Assembly: GCF_002019705.1 (NCBI RefSeq)
Contig: NZ_KV917377.1
Coordinates: 3,969,938-4,033,937 of the forward strand
Direction: 5' to 3'
From: Shouchella patagoniensis
GTDB taxonomy: Bacteria; Bacillota; Bacilli; Bacillales; Bacillaceae_D
DNA: 64,000 bases
A model generated the notes under the pieces. It saw only the letters and a list, made by a program, of their open reading frames with translations, had not been told where the DNA came from and made no database searches. Positions 39,197 through 48,625 of the stretch are shown here, one piece after another. The translations under genes and the position numbers were made by a program. Numbering within the stretch: the first letter of the stretch is position 1; the number at the start of each line of letters is the position of its first letter.

Positions 39197-40579
39197 ATGA
39201 AAAAACAAGCACCGCCTGTTCAGAAAAACGACAAACTGACAGTCACAATAGACGATTTAACACATGATGGCTCTGGCGTGGCAAAAGTAGATGGCTATGC
39301 CTTGTTTGTCCCAAACGCTCTGCCTGGTGAAACAACAGAAGTGAAAGTGATTAAAACAAAAAAAGGATACGGGTTTGCGCGCTTACTGAACGTTGAAAAA
39401 ACAAGCGAACACCGCGTTGAACCTCCATGTCCAATTTTTTATAAATGTGGAGGCTGCCAAATCCAACATATGGACTACGAGGCGCAGCTTACATCAAAAC
39501 AAAAGCAAGTCAAAGACGTGATGGAACGTGTTGCCAAACTGCCTAATGTACCCGTTCATCCTGTTTTAGGAATGGAAGACCCTTGGCGTTACCGCAATAA
39601 GTCACAAGTTCCAGTTGCGTTTCAACATGGTGAGCTAGTCGCCGGCTTTTACGCAAAGCGGAGCCACAGCATTGTCGATATGGATGAATGCATCATTCAA
39701 CATAAAGAAAACGACATTGTGGTGCAAACCGTTAAACGACTTGCCAAAGAGCTGCACATTTCAGCTTATGATGAAGAAAAACATAACGGAGTGCTCCGTC
39801 ACATCGTTGCTCGGTATGGCAAAACAACGGACCAGGTCATGGTCGTACTCGTGACAAAAGGCAAAAAACTGCCACATCAAGAAGAGCTTATTGCCGGGAT
39901 CAAAGAGCATGTTCCAGGTGTGGTCTCCATTGTACAAAACGTAAATAGTGAGCGCACAAACGTGATCTTTGGAAAACACACTGAAGTCCTTTGGGGCGAA
40001 ACGTATTTATACGATGAAATTAATGGCATTCGCTTTGCTATCTCGGCCCGCTCGTTTTACCAAGTAAACCCTGATCAGACGAATCGTCTTTATAGCAAAG
40101 CGCTTGAATATGCAGACTTAAATGGAAGTGAAACGGTCATCGATGCCTATTGCGGTATAGGTACAATCTCGCTTTTCCTTGCACAAAAAGCGCGCCATGT
40201 GTATGGGGTAGAAATTGTTCCAGAAGCGATTACTGACGCAAAACGAAATGCGAAACTCAATCACATCGATAACGCGACTTTTGCTGTTGGCGAAGCTGAA
40301 AAAGTCATTCCGTGGTGGCATGCTCAAGGAATACATGCAGATGTTATTGTCGTTGACCCACCACGAAAAGGTTGCGAGGAATCCTTGCTTACAACGATGC
40401 TTGATATGAAGCCAAAACGAATTGTCTACGTATCGTGTAACCCGGGGACGCTTGCCCGTGATTTACGCATTCTTGAAGATGGTGGTTATGAGACGCAGGA
40501 AGTCACACCGGTAGACATGTTTCCGCAGACGACACATGTGGAGTGTGTGGCGTTGTTAACCTTGGTGTTGTCTAACTAA
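39197..40579 (+). CDS. rlmCD: 23S rRNA (uracil-C5)-methyltransferase RlmCD (YefA)
   Basis: A 460-residue RumA-family enzyme; in B. subtilis RlmCD (459 residues) methylates both U747 and U1939 of 23S rRNA. A TRAM domain (residues 10-70) is followed by cysteines for a 4Fe-4S cluster (Cys78, Cys84, Cys87, Cys164), the SAM loop [19 protein letters not shown] and the catalytic-cysteine motif [14 protein letters not shown] start at ATG 39197, which gives the family length and start ([11 protein letters not shown]). Codons in this gene are richer in C and G at third positions than in neighbours. Confidence 0.95.
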   Translation: MKKQAPPVQKNDKLTVTIDDLTHDGSGVAKVDGYALFVPNALPGETTEVKVIKTKKGYGFARLLNVEKTSEHRVEPPCPIFYKCGGCQIQHMDYEAQLTSKQKQVKDVMERVAKLPNVPVHPVLGMEDPWRYRNKSQVPVAFQHGELVAGFYAKRSHSIVDMDECIIQHKENDIVVQTVKRLAKELHISAYDEEKHNGVLRHIVARYGKTTDQVMVVLVTKGKKLPHQEELIAGIKEHVPGVVSIVQNVNSERTNVIFGKHTEVLWGETYLYDEINGIRFAISARSFYQVNPDQTNRLYSKALEYADLNGSETVIDAYCGIGTISLFLAQKARHVYGVEIVPEAITDAKRNAKLNHIDNATFAVGEAEKVIPWWHAQGIHADVIVVDPPRKGCEESLLTTMLDMKPKRIVYVSCNPGTLARDLRILEDGGYETQEVTPVDMFPQTTHVECVALLTLVLSN

Positions 40580-40599
40580 AATAAACACCTGACAATAAG

Positions 40600-40655
40600 A
40601 ATAAACATTTGCTATTTCGACCCTGATTTCGTAAAAATAAACATTTGCGATTTCG
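40600..40655 (+). repeat. Two 20-bp direct repeats after rlmCD
   Basis: AATAAACATTTGCTATTTCG (40600-40619) and AATAAACATTTGCGATTTCG (40636-40655) differ at one base, and AATAAACA recurs once more near 40580. The GACCC at 40618-40623 pairs with GGGTC at 40656-40660, so the block may also form the rlmCD terminator. Confidence 0.7.
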
Positions 40656-40660
40656 GGGTC

Positions 40661-41335
40661 TTTTCATGTCTAATCCCTTGCCCTGCCTATCCTTTCTCGA
40701 TTTTATTCTTTCTTCCATTCTCGCAAGACTTTATTCCAAATACGGAAAAAATGGTGAAAAAACAGGTGAAATAGAGGCCAAAAACGTCCATTTTCAAACC
40801 AAAAAACGTCCAAAATGGGGGTTCCGTAGCAAAACTTTATTTTAACTCGAACGGTGGAATGCGGGTTGGAGGGGCGTGATTTAGGAAGAGTTTATTTTGG
40901 TTGTACATAGTAGAGAAACGAATTAAGTTAGGTTTGTAATATTTCATCCAAGGTTTGGGAATTGAGAGAAGAAAGGGGATTTAGTCAAATTTAATATTGA
41001 TTAGGAAATGGATATTCTAAAGTGTTCATTATCCATTCAAAGAGAAATCAAAAGTATGTAATAATATTTATGAGGGCTAATCCATTGGGTGGGCTGTTTT
41101 TTTGTTCAATATCCTAAATGTGACTTGCCAGGCAACCTTTTAAACCCTTTTTGCAGATAAGATAAAGATATAGAGTTAAACGAAGGCCTGAACAAATTAA
41201 GTTCTTAATATTGTGCTAATTAAAAGGAAAAATGGAAACAAGGACTTATAATTAAAATGGTATTTAATAGAATACAAAGATAGAAAAAACTGGTTTGAGT
41301 TAATTACTTAGAAACTAAAAAGGAGAGTATATGAA
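40661..41335. other. AT-rich intergenic region, no supported gene
   Basis: A frame from 40666 to 40845 (MSNPLPCLSF...) lacks a ribosome site and has no visible domain. The rest shows no coding bias. The base composition falls clearly here, marking the left edge of the accessory stretch. Confidence 0.5.
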
Positions 41336-41721
41336 GTGGAAAAGGAAACAATGAATTATGCTGTTAGAGACAACAAAATAGTGAGAGTTAAACCTGTAAA
41401 ATTGAGCAAGAGAGGAACTTCCGTTTGGTGTCATTTAGAATCTGGTGGAAAGGCAAAATTAGTTTCAATGAAGAACTTATTTAACACTGAGTTAGAGGCT
41501 AAAAAAGAATTAAAAATTAGAAAAAATAAAGAAGAGAGGAAACAAAAAGCTATTGGGCGAGAAAGAAAGAAGAAAGAAGAAAGAAGAAAGAAGAAATTTG
41601 GGAACGGATCTATCAAAAATATGGTGTTGAAATTCACGCATTAGAGCTTTACTGGACTTCTATAGAAGAGCTAGAACGTTATGAACGAACCCTTGAAAAG
41701 GAATTTAAGAAAGAGATTTAG
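41336..41721 (+). pseudogene. Unknown basic protein, reading frame set by a 7-bp tandem repeat
   Basis: GTG 41336 with AAGGAG 10 bases upstream opens a Lys/Arg-rich protein (RDNKIVRVKPVKLSKRG near the start). At 41563-41596 the heptamer GAAAGAA repeats. As given, the frame runs on to a short, odd tail and stops at 41644. The frame two bases on instead reads EIWERIYQKYGVEIHALELY and continues to TAG 41719-41721, a well-formed acidic helical ending. Adding one repeat, or losing two, would join the two parts into about 130 residues. So this is an off state of a slippage switch, a decayed gene, or a sequencing slip. Family not recognised. Confidence 0.65.
41563..41596 (+). repeat. Heptanucleotide tandem repeat inside a coding region
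   Basis: Four full GAAAGAA units (41565-41592) plus partial units, 34 bp with an unbroken period of 7. Since 7 is not a multiple of 3, each gain or loss of a unit changes the frame. Confidence 0.9.
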
Positions 41722-42486
41722 ATATCTTGTTTTAAAAGTGGAGATAAGCTATGACATTTAAAAATCAACTTGTCTCATAAATACTTGTTTCTTTCTGACG
41801 CTAACTTTGTTCTTCGCTGATGGAACTAAGTTGGTATAGCAGAGAGAAGGATAAATAGAGATAAGAACGGTTGAAGCATTATCTACTCTTGTGGTTTTTC
41901 AATCCTCCTCCAATCGGTTTTTTTTCAATCTCAACTCAATACAATACAATTCGAGCTGGTCCCATTTGTGATCCAGTTCTTTTCTTTTGCTCAAGTTCCA
42001 ATTCCGAAAGTTTGCCGGTGCTTTTCCCGGTGACTCTTCGATTTTATTATTTCCAAATTTGGAAAAATCCTATCCTATCTCCAATATCTTGACTCTTATA
42101 GTAATTTGCTATAATTTAGTATTAAGATTGCTCGTAAAGAGCTAGCCTATATTCTTTTGATCGCTCGTCAAGAGCAAGCAAGTGGCTGGATACTTTCTTA
42201 TAAGTGTCTGGTCTTTTATTTTTTTGTAGGTCTATGAAGAAAACCATATTGTTTCCTAATTTCTATCATTATTTCGCTACAATTTTCTTGAAAGGTATCA
42301 GATGGTTTTTCAATCATCATTCCCTCAATTCCTTGTTGTTAGTGTCTTTATGTGTCGACCAATCCTATTCAATTTGTTCCCTAACGGTAATGCCATCCAA
42401 AAATTACTATTGTCCCAACCCTTTATACTTACTCTTAATTTAATTTTGGAAAAACTTAACATCATGTTTGCAACTTGTTGCCCCAA
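41722..42486. other. AT-rich non-coding stretch
   Basis: No gene with both a ribosome site and credible composition. Open frames at 42234-42443 and 41871-42092 are Phe/Tyr/Ser-rich and look accidental. Two related segments, GCTCGTAAAGAGCTAGC (42130-42146) and GCTCGTCAAGAGCAAGC (about 42163-42179), each form a GCTC/GAGC hairpin. Confidence 0.45.
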
Positions 42487-43389
42487 TTATTTGATTGAAA
42501 CTTCCTCATAGCTTGATTTATTGGAGTCGTGAAAGGCATTTTCAGCAATCTTTAGAAATTCTTTAACAGCCGGAGATGCTTCAGAAATTGAAGAGCAAGT
42601 TAATGAAACTTCACGGTAATTTAATAAAATCAGATTTTCAATTTTGATATTTTGCTGGGTTTTTAAAAGTAATTCCGGTCCGATTGTGATACCAAGTCCT
42701 TCTTGTACCATATTAGCAATGGTATTGCAATCATGTACTTCAAAACGGATAAACGGTTTAATTTGTGCTTGTTTAAATAACTCCTCTACATGTGATTGGT
42801 ACATTCCTGTTGGCATGATGAAAGGTTCTTTCTCGATATCGTGCATATCTATTGTATCTTTATGAAGGAATTTGTGCTCGGCATGAAAGGATACAACCAT
42901 TCTATCCTTTATGAGAGGAACTGTATCAAATTCAGTATTTGATTCCACTTCTACAACAAACCCAATGTCAATAATTCCAGATAGCAACCATTCTGTTATC
43001 TCTTCATATGTACCTTCATAAAATGTAAATTTAATATTAGGGTGTTTTTCTTGGAATTTCACAAGCAATTTTGGTAATAAACAGGAAGAGGCACTGGCAA
43101 AGGTACCTATACGAATTGTCCCTGTCTCTATGTTTGTTGATAACGAAATTTCTTGGTTAATAGTTTCCATTCTATTCAATACTTCTTTTATATGCGGGAT
43201 AGTTTTTTGTCCTATTTCAGTAAGTGATATCCCTTTTTTACGGTCACAGATTAATAATGAAACTCCCCATTCCGTTTCTAAACTAGAAATAGCATGGCTT
43301 ACTGCTGATTGTGTCATATTTAATCTTTTAGCAGCTTTGTGGGCGGCGTGGAGAATGCGTGCATTATATAATTTGAAATTTTGGAGTTC
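42487..43389 (-). pseudogene. LysR-family regulator that has lost its start codon
   Basis: The frame encodes a full LysR regulator: helix-turn-helix KAAKRLNMTQSAVSHAISS, linker, and a LysR substrate-binding domain to the end. Upstream of the in-frame Met at 43317 the family sequence goes on for 24 more residues (ELQNFKLYNARILHAAHKAA...), but the expected ATG is missing. The minus strand reads GAGGAGTTAGGAACTCC where GAGGAGTTATGGAACTCC is expected; a one-base loss leaves TAG at 43390-43392. Without it no start precedes the DNA-binding helix. Either a pseudogene or a sequencing error. Confidence 0.75.
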
Positions 43390-43392
43390 CTA

Positions 43393-43811
43393 ACTCCTCT
43401 ATTCCCGCATGCCTTCATGTAGCCTTAATTATCAAAACTCATTCCATCATCCGTTATTGTTCTGAAAAAGTGGTTTGGAATCCTGTGAATAAGCGAGCAT
43501 TTACGAGTAAACTGAATCTATATGAGGGAGTTTAAGAAGGAATTTCATTAGATAAGGTAAATAACTATATTGAAGTGGGCAAATATAGGAGTTTTTTTCT
43601 TCTTTTCAATAATTATTTACCCTTACCGATACTAACAATTTAATATATTTCTTTAGGCTACGAAAAGCCCACAGAATATGTTTCAACCGTTCAGAAATGG
43701 ACGGTTATTTTTATACTCAAAATGATTACTAGGTATGATTTATGTTTTCTGTATAAAAATTTTTTAAAAAATAATTGTTGAAAAGAATTTCTTATCGATT
43801 TAACCTTTGGG
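43393..43811. other. Intergenic region with a long imperfect inverted repeat
   Basis: No gene. GGTAAATAACTATATTGAA (from 43556) is nearly the reverse complement of TTTTCAATAATTATTTACC (ending 43622), giving a 67-bp hairpin without a clear terminator tail; it could be a small mobile remnant. A second hairpin is at 43684-43710. Confidence 0.45.
43684..43710 (+). terminator. Terminator-like hairpin
   Basis: AACCGT / ACGGTT stem with ATTTTT following; no intact gene precedes it on this strand. Confidence 0.55.
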
Positions 43812-43870
43812 TAAGGAGATAATCATATGATCTAAGAAAAGACGATTGAGTTAAAAAGACAATAAATGAT
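43812..43870 (+). pseudogene. Decayed duplicate of the 5' end of the serine hydrolase gene
   Basis: TAAGGAGATAATCAT leads to ATG 43827 and the codons M-I-stop-EKTIEL-KRQ, which parallel M-N-Q-EKVIEL-EQK at the start of the next gene. Spacing, ribosome site and codon order agree, so this is a mutated copy of the gene start. Confidence 0.6.
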
Positions 43871-43885
43871 AAAGGGGAAAATTAT

Positions 43886-44866
43886 ATGAATCAAGAAAAA
43901 GTGATAGAGTTAGAACAGAAAATAAACAAAAATTATAGCAATATTGCAGGCATGGTTGTACTAAAAGATGGTAAAACACTTTATGAAAATTATTTTAATG
44001 AATGCACTTCTTCTAGCCGAATCCATGTTTATTCAGTATCAAAAAGTATTATTTCCATATTGTTTGGGATTGCCTTAGACAAGGGGTACATCAAAAGTAT
44101 CAATCAGAAAGTATTGGATTTTTTTCCAGATTACACGATAAAAAGAGGAGAGAGAACTATACAAAATATTACAATTAAGGATATGCTGACAATGGTAGCT
44201 CCGTATAAATATAAAATTGCACCATACACTTACATTAAGTATTTTATGAGTGATGACTGGGTAAAATTTACGCTTGATTTATTGGGAGGTAAAGGGAAAA
44301 TAGGGAAATTTAGGTATACTCCCCTCGTAGGACCAGATATTTTGTCAGGCATTCTTGTAAAAGTAACAGGAAAATCTGTGTTTGATTTCGCAATAGAAAA
44401 TGTATTCTTGCCATTGGGAATTACTCTTGAGAGTAATGTGATTTTTCATAGTGTAAAGGAACAACGCGAATTCAATAAATCTAAAAGTATCAGTGGCTGG
44501 GTTGCTGATCCAAATGGAGTAAATACAGCAGGATGGGGTCTTACTCTCTCTCCTATGGATATGGCGAAAATAGGTCAATTATACTTAGATGGCGGAATTT
44601 GGAATGGAAAACAAATCGTGTCGTCTCAATGGATAGACGAGAGTACAAAGGAACATAGTCGATGGGAAGAACTTAATCTATCATATGGATATTTATGGTG
44701 GATTATTGATGATAAAGAACAAGCCTATGCAGCTATGGGAGATGGAGGTAATGTGATTTATTTTAATAAAAAGAAAAATATGGTCGTTTCTATTACTTCT
44801 CTTTTTAAGCCAAATGCCAAGGATAGAATAGAATTTATTAAGGAGTATATCGAATCTATATTTTAA
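43886..44866 (+). CDS. Beta-lactamase-related serine hydrolase
   Basis: A 326-residue class C beta-lactamase/esterase-fold protein. The nucleophile motif SVSK is at Ser50-Lys53, and Tyr of FRYTP stands where the YxN motif would be, with Pro in place of Asn. The C-terminal GYLWWI and AMGDGGNVIYF match the family. There is no signal peptide, so it acts in the cytoplasm, unlike true beta-lactamases, and resistance is not implied. AAAGGGG precedes ATG 43886. Substrate unknown. Confidence 0.85.
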   Translation: MNQEKVIELEQKINKNYSNIAGMVVLKDGKTLYENYFNECTSSSRIHVYSVSKSIISILFGIALDKGYIKSINQKVLDFFPDYTIKRGERTIQNITIKDMLTMVAPYKYKIAPYTYIKYFMSDDWVKFTLDLLGGKGKIGKFRYTPLVGPDILSGILVKVTGKSVFDFAIENVFLPLGITLESNVIFHSVKEQREFNKSKSISGWVADPNGVNTAGWGLTLSPMDMAKIGQLYLDGGIWNGKQIVSSQWIDESTKEHSRWEELNLSYGYLWWIIDDKEQAYAAMGDGGNVIYFNKKKNMVVSITSLFKPNAKDRIEFIKEYIESIF

Positions 44867-44981
44867 AAATTTAGACTATTAAATCAATAAATCATTCTGG
44901 ATTGATGTTGATGCCCTGTAAAAAGTCTAAGGGGTATGAATTAGGTTCGGATTTTTATTTTGCATTGAAATTTAGCAAGAT

Positions 44982-45009
44982 TTGTTTACAATTGTCAAAA
45001 TTGTATAAT
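44982..45009 (+). promoter_or_regulatory. Candidate promoter before the YobI-like gene
   Basis: TTGTTT (44982-44987), 16 bp, TATAAT (45004-45009). The spacer contains the inverted repeat CAATT-GTCAA-AATTG. Confidence 0.6.
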
Positions 45010-45092
45010 CATGGAAATAGTTTAAAACGACGGTTTGTTAGGGATGCGTATTTCAGTATGTAGGGTAGCATTATAGGATTGGGGTGGAAATA

Positions 45093-45488
45093 ATGGATAA
45101 GCTAATAGAATTTGAGAGTTTAGCAGCAAAAAAGGAATTAGAGGGAGATGGTGAGTTTTATTTAACTTTCTTAGAAAACACCTTAAATAAAGAAGATAAT
45201 AAGAATATTGCTATTACTGGTGGTTATGGAGCAGGTAAAACTACTATTATCAATTCATATTTTGATAAATATAAAGTAATGGCAAACAAAATGATAAAAG
45301 TATCAATAGCCACTTTCCAAACTGAACAAGACAATTCGGACCTCTCTCGATCAGATGAGAACGTTTTGGAACAACAAATATTACAACAAATGGTCTATCA
45401 AGTAAACCCGAACCGAATTTTAAATTCTAGATTTATTAAAATTAGCGATTTATCATTTTGGTATCTATTTTCCTTCTTGCTATTTTAG
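45093..45488 (+). pseudogene. YobI-like P-loop NTPase, N-terminal fragment
   Basis: The first 131 residues of a large P-loop NTPase of the YobI/KAP-like type: Walker A TGGYGAGKTT (from residue 42), then SIATF and LEQQILQQMVYQVNP...SRF, which in YobI precede the first membrane helix. The frame stops at 45488 while the family proteins exceed 1000 residues. Sequence just past the break encodes part of a different protein. ATG 45093 follows TTGGGGTGG. The intact protein would be a membrane-linked NTPase of unknown role. Confidence 0.7.
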
Positions 45489-46363
45489 AGGAAGAGAAAG
45501 AAACCGTTAAACAAAGAGATGCGATTCAGCAAGACTTAATCGATGATACGGGTCATTCAATGGTGAATAACATCGATGTCTTACAAAAATTATTTAATTC
45601 TATGAAGCAATTTGATTCATCAGACGTGTTTCTCAACAATGAACATTATACTGAAAAAGAAAGAGAAAGGCTTTCAGAAACGTTGTTTATAGAAGAAGGT
45701 TGGCGCAATATTTTGCCCACTGATTTAACGATGATCTTTGCTGCTCATTTTGAAAGTATTCTTAAGCTACTTATTTTTCTGTTGTCTTTATTGATCCCTT
45801 CTGTTTTTGTTAGAGATCGCTTATTAGGATTACAAAAAATTCAATGGAGTAGTCGTCATGGACGGAAAATTCTGTGGACACAATTTGCTAGTGGCATGAC
45901 TGCCAGCTTTCTGTTGATTACTTGTGGCGTAGGATTTTTTGGAAGTTTATTGTATTTCACTGATTTCACCCACTATTTCTCGAATGGGTTAAATTCTTTT
46001 TTTATCGGTAGCGAGGAACCGTTACTGCTTTCTTTTTATCAATGGACATTTGGTCAGTGGTTAGTGAGAGTTGTAGTGCTCGTTTATTTGATTGGGATGG
46101 CTTATAGCGGAATTGTCTTATTTCTGTCTCAGACGAGTAAACATTATTTGTCATTACTAATGAAAATCATTCCAGTTGGCTTTGTTTTTATTTTCATTGC
46201 TAATCGAGTGCTTAAAGATGCGTTTTATCTAAAGAATGAATTGTATCAATGGATAAGAATTCCGATGATTGAATTATATGCAGGGATTTTTTTGTTTGTT
46301 ATTTGTATCAGTTTACCGATCATTTATTGTATTCGTCGTCAAAATAAAGATTTATTGAATTGA
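45458..46363 (+). pseudogene. ABC-2-type permease fragment fused behind the YobI fragment
   Basis: About 300 residues. From about residue 10 on it reads as the greater part of an ABC-2 exporter permease: an extracytoplasmic region (EEEKETVKQRD...), then six hydrophobic helices. The N-terminal helix expected before the first loop is missing; the frame instead begins (TTG 45458) inside the YobI fragment in another frame. The junction near 45480-45490 therefore looks like a deletion that joined two unrelated genes. No partner ATPase is nearby. Confidence 0.6.
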
Positions 46364-46450
46364 TTTATCTAATGAGAAAGATAGTAGACTTAGCCTCTCT
46401 TTTCATCGTTTCCGTTTTATGGAATAGGGTAATTAGCATGGGGGGATCTC

Positions 46451-46708
46451 ATGAAGAGAACAAAATTAACAATCATTATATTGAGTTTTGTCTTTTTTCG
46501 CATCTGTAAGTAATCTCATCTTTTCTTTAAGGCGTGGGGAGTCTAACGCTATTTATTGGATCATTACAGATTCTTTCTGGCAGGATTATTTACATTGACA
46601 ATTATTTTTGCTGATAAGCGTAATGACAATAGAATTCTTCTGGTGATAATGGGTTTACTCCCGATTTTATTTATTGTGAGTGGAGTCCTAGGTATAACAA
46701 GACTTTGA
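46451..46708 (+). pseudogene. Frameshifted small membrane protein gene
   Basis: GGGGGATCTC precedes ATG 46451, giving KRTKLTIIILSFVFF. A frame change in the T run then leads to ASVSNLIFSLRRGESNAIYW, and a second change to LAGLFTLTIIFADKRNDNR, ending VSGVLGITRL at TGA 46706-46708. Joined, these make a two- or three-helix membrane protein of about 85 residues of a type common in Bacillus. At least two frameshifts are needed, so it is inactive. Confidence 0.65.
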
Positions 46709-46709
46709 G

Positions 46710-46734
46710 TCGCCGTAAAAACGGTGTCTTTTTT
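46710..46734 (+). terminator. Terminator of the broken membrane protein gene
   Basis: GAC-x3-CCGT-AAAA-ACGG-x-GTC stem with T6 following. Confidence 0.75.
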
Positions 46735-46840
46735 AAATTCCGAGCCTCTCACGGCTTAGTAGATTGAACCTGAAAAAGATCATACGGTACAGTAAAACTC
46801 TAGAGCAAACGAAGGTACATTGCGCGTGAGGTGTAAAATA

Positions 46841-46862
46841 AGTGCCGATATATATCGGCACT
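46841..46862 (-). terminator. 22-bp perfect palindrome, probably a terminator for the minus-strand gene
   Basis: The core GTGCCGATATATATCGGCAC is self-complementary, with A/T one base beyond. On the minus strand it is followed by TTATTTTA, 70 bases past the stop of the small membrane protein gene. A protein-binding site cannot be excluded. Confidence 0.6.
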
Positions 46863-46931
46863 CCTTTGTAAAAGAAATAGAATGAATGTGTGTAGTGATA
46901 ATAGTATGTATTTTTAATTACCTTTATATAT

Positions 46932-47102
46932 TTATCTTTTATTCTCTTTTGATATTTCAGCAATTTTTTCTTGTAATAGTGTTTGGTAAAACTGGAGTCC
47001 TAAAATACCTCCTAATGTTAGTATGATTGCTAATTCAGGATAGTTAATATATACAATGAATGTGAATCCTATTCCAACAAACATTGGTACTAAAAGAGGC
47101 AT
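46932..47102 (-). CDS. Small two-helix membrane protein
   Basis: A 56-residue protein, two hydrophobic helices (about residues 2-18 and 24-42) and a charged tail EKIAEISKENKR. ATG 47102 has AAGGAGAATAT upstream, so it is likely translated; an in-frame ATG at 47132 lacks a ribosome site. Family unknown. Confidence 0.65.
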   Translation of the reverse strand: MPLLVPMFVGIGFTFIVYINYPELAIILTLGGILGLQFYQTLLQEKIAEISKENKR

Positions 47103-47132
47103 AGATATTCTCCTTTGTTGGGTATTTAACAT

Positions 47133-47481
47133 TAGGTCATAATAATATTTCTGTGAAAAAATTAAAAGTCTTTATAGTTAAAACGATCATATAGGCCTAT
47201 ATATTAAATAATACAAGAGAGAGCAGGTCAGAAGATCAAGTGTTTATTTTATAGGTGAGGGCTGGATCTTTCATGATGATGCCCTCCGTCCGACTATTAT
47301 AAAGTATGGCACAATTGTTGCATTAGAGAAAGGACTCAGTGTGTAGTTTAATGGCCATCGAATTCTAGCTCTGTAAGTCCTTGCTATTTCAATAGTTTTT
47401 GCTGGGAGACTCATTTCGTGATTATGATGTATAGCTGCATTAAATATAGTGTGTATGGGTATATACGTTCGTTTATCGACC
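47133..47481. other. Intergenic region with a possible gene remnant
   Basis: No gene with a ribosome site. One open stretch (about 47225-47345, plus strand) reads GEGWIFHDDALRPTIIKYG and ends VALEKGLSV-stop; it looks protein-like but has no start and no recognised family. AGGGC/GCCCT forms a hairpin near 47259-47285. Confidence 0.35.
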
Positions 47482-47508
47482 GAAAAAAAGAGCCAATTAA
47501 GGCTCTTA
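47482..47508 (-). terminator. Terminator of the acidic lipoprotein gene
   Basis: AAGAGCC / GGCTCTT hairpin; on the minus strand T7 follows. The stop codon of the gene is inside the stem. Confidence 0.88.
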
Positions 47509-48168
47509 TTTTACATTAACTTCGAAATCAACTTCTTCTCCAACGTCTTCCCAATCTTCTATAGTGTTCGGAGCACTAATCATAATACGAATACTCTCAA
47601 CTTCTTCTAGATCTGAATCTGTGAGGAAGTAGTAGATTGAGCCACTTTTATTAACTTGACCTAAAAATTCTCCATCAATATGGTCGGAAAACCACATGTC
47701 ACTTTCAAGCTGTTCACCTGTATTTGTGGTAATCGTTGCTTGGCTAGCGTAGAAGTTAATGTCATCATCTGATGTGTTGCTAACTTCCATATCTATTTGA
47801 ATAATACCAGTTGGTTCAAACCCTACAAACTCGATAAGGTCCTCAGACAGTTTAACGTCCTGAACATTTAATTGTGGAATATCTAATGTCATTGGTCCAG
47901 TTTCGACTGTTTCTATTTGATCTTGTCGAGCAATAAGAGTGAAAAGACCTCCTTCAGTTTCGACTGATTCTCCGACCTGTGTTTCCCAGTCACTATCTGT
48001 TTCTTCTTCTTGTTCTTCATTAGTGTTATTTTCGTTAGACGCGGTTTCTTCAGTTTGTGGATCGTTCGATTCATTCACTGATGCGTCAGTATCTGCTCCT
48101 TCTCCACACGCTGTAAGAGTAATAACGCTAACAAGCCCGAGTGATAGCAATAGGTGATTTTTTTTCAA
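47506..48168 (-). CDS. Acidic lipoprotein of unknown function
   Basis: A 220-residue exported lipoprotein. Signal peptide with lipobox TLTAC (Cys21), then an Asp/Glu/Asn/Thr-rich unstructured linker to about residue 65, then a beta-rich domain with IDMEVSNTSDDDINFY, a pattern typical of the DUF4352/Ig-like Bacillus surface domain. Start is TTG 48168 with AAAGGGG about 9 bases upstream. It stands alone with its own terminator. Role unknown. Confidence 0.82.
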   Translation of the reverse strand: MKKNHLLLSLGLVSVITLTACGEGADTDASVNESNDPQTEETASNENNTNEEQEEETDSDWETQVGESVETEGGLFTLIARQDQIETVETGPMTLDIPQLNVQDVKLSEDLIEFVGFEPTGIIQIDMEVSNTSDDDINFYASQATITTNTGEQLESDMWFSDHIDGEFLGQVNKSGSIYYFLTDSDLEEVESIRIMISAPNTIEDWEDVGEEVDFEVNVK

Positions 48169-48179
48169 AACTTAAGACC

Positions 48180-48414
48180 CCTTTTATGTAAGATAATATT
48201 AGTATAAATGAATTGGGTCATAAGGTGTGTGTTCGACAAAAATAGACAATAAATTTTTTATTAGTACAAAGAAAAATGTTTTAGGGTTAGTGGAACTAAG
48301 TCTTATGACATGGTGGTGGGTTTTCAATCCTTGATTGTGAAATTCACGAAAAGCATAGGGTGCACTGGAATTAACAGAGTGACAGGAGGAGAACCGTGAT
48401 AAGGGGAGTAGGCA
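48180..48414. other. Intergenic region, nothing definite
   Basis: CAGGAGGAGAACC GTG near 48384-48398 could start a 13-codon peptide, not called. No other signal. Confidence 0.35.
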
Positions 48415-48436
48415 GAAAACCTAAACCCCTTAGGTC
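48415..48436 (-). terminator. Terminator-like hairpin past the two-helix protein gene
   Basis: ACCTAA / TTAGGT short stem directly past the stop at 48437, with TTTC beyond on the minus strand. Confidence 0.55.
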
Positions 48437-48625
48437 TTAGCCTTTATCTGAAACAGCACTTTTCTTGTCACTAGAGGAATAGTAACAAACGTAATAAACA
48501 ACTGTGGATATAATTACAATTCCGATGATCGAATATACATTAAAGCTTGAGGTAATCGCTAGAAAAACAGCAACTATCAACGCTGCTACAAAAGCATTAC
48601 GAGCGCACTTATTACCGCCAAACAT
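48437..48625 (-). CDS. Small two-helix membrane protein
   Basis: A 62-residue protein: short polar start with MFGGNKCARN, two hydrophobic helices (residues 11-27 and 31-49), and a Ser/Lys-rich tail. TTTAGGAGGG is 5-6 bases before ATG 48625, a very strong site. No family recognised. Confidence 0.72.
   Translation of the reverse strand: MFGGNKCARNAFVAALIVAVFLAITSSFNVYSIIGIVIISTVVYYVCYYSSSDKKSAVSDKG

Noticed and set aside
40666-40845. Open frame MSNPLPCLSF... after rlmCD
   Set aside because: No ribosome site, no domain, and it lies directly behind a repeat/terminator block.
42204-42443. Open frames in the AT-rich stretch
   Set aside because: Phe/Tyr/Ser-rich translations without ribosome sites; likely chance.
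43886-44866. Beta-lactamase resistance gene
   Set aside because: The protein has the SxxK motif but no signal peptide and a changed YxN motif; it is better read as a cytosolic serine hydrolase.
45093-46363. Anti-phage defence system based on a P-loop NTPase
   Set aside because: The NTPase is cut to 131 residues and no other defence-type gene is nearby.
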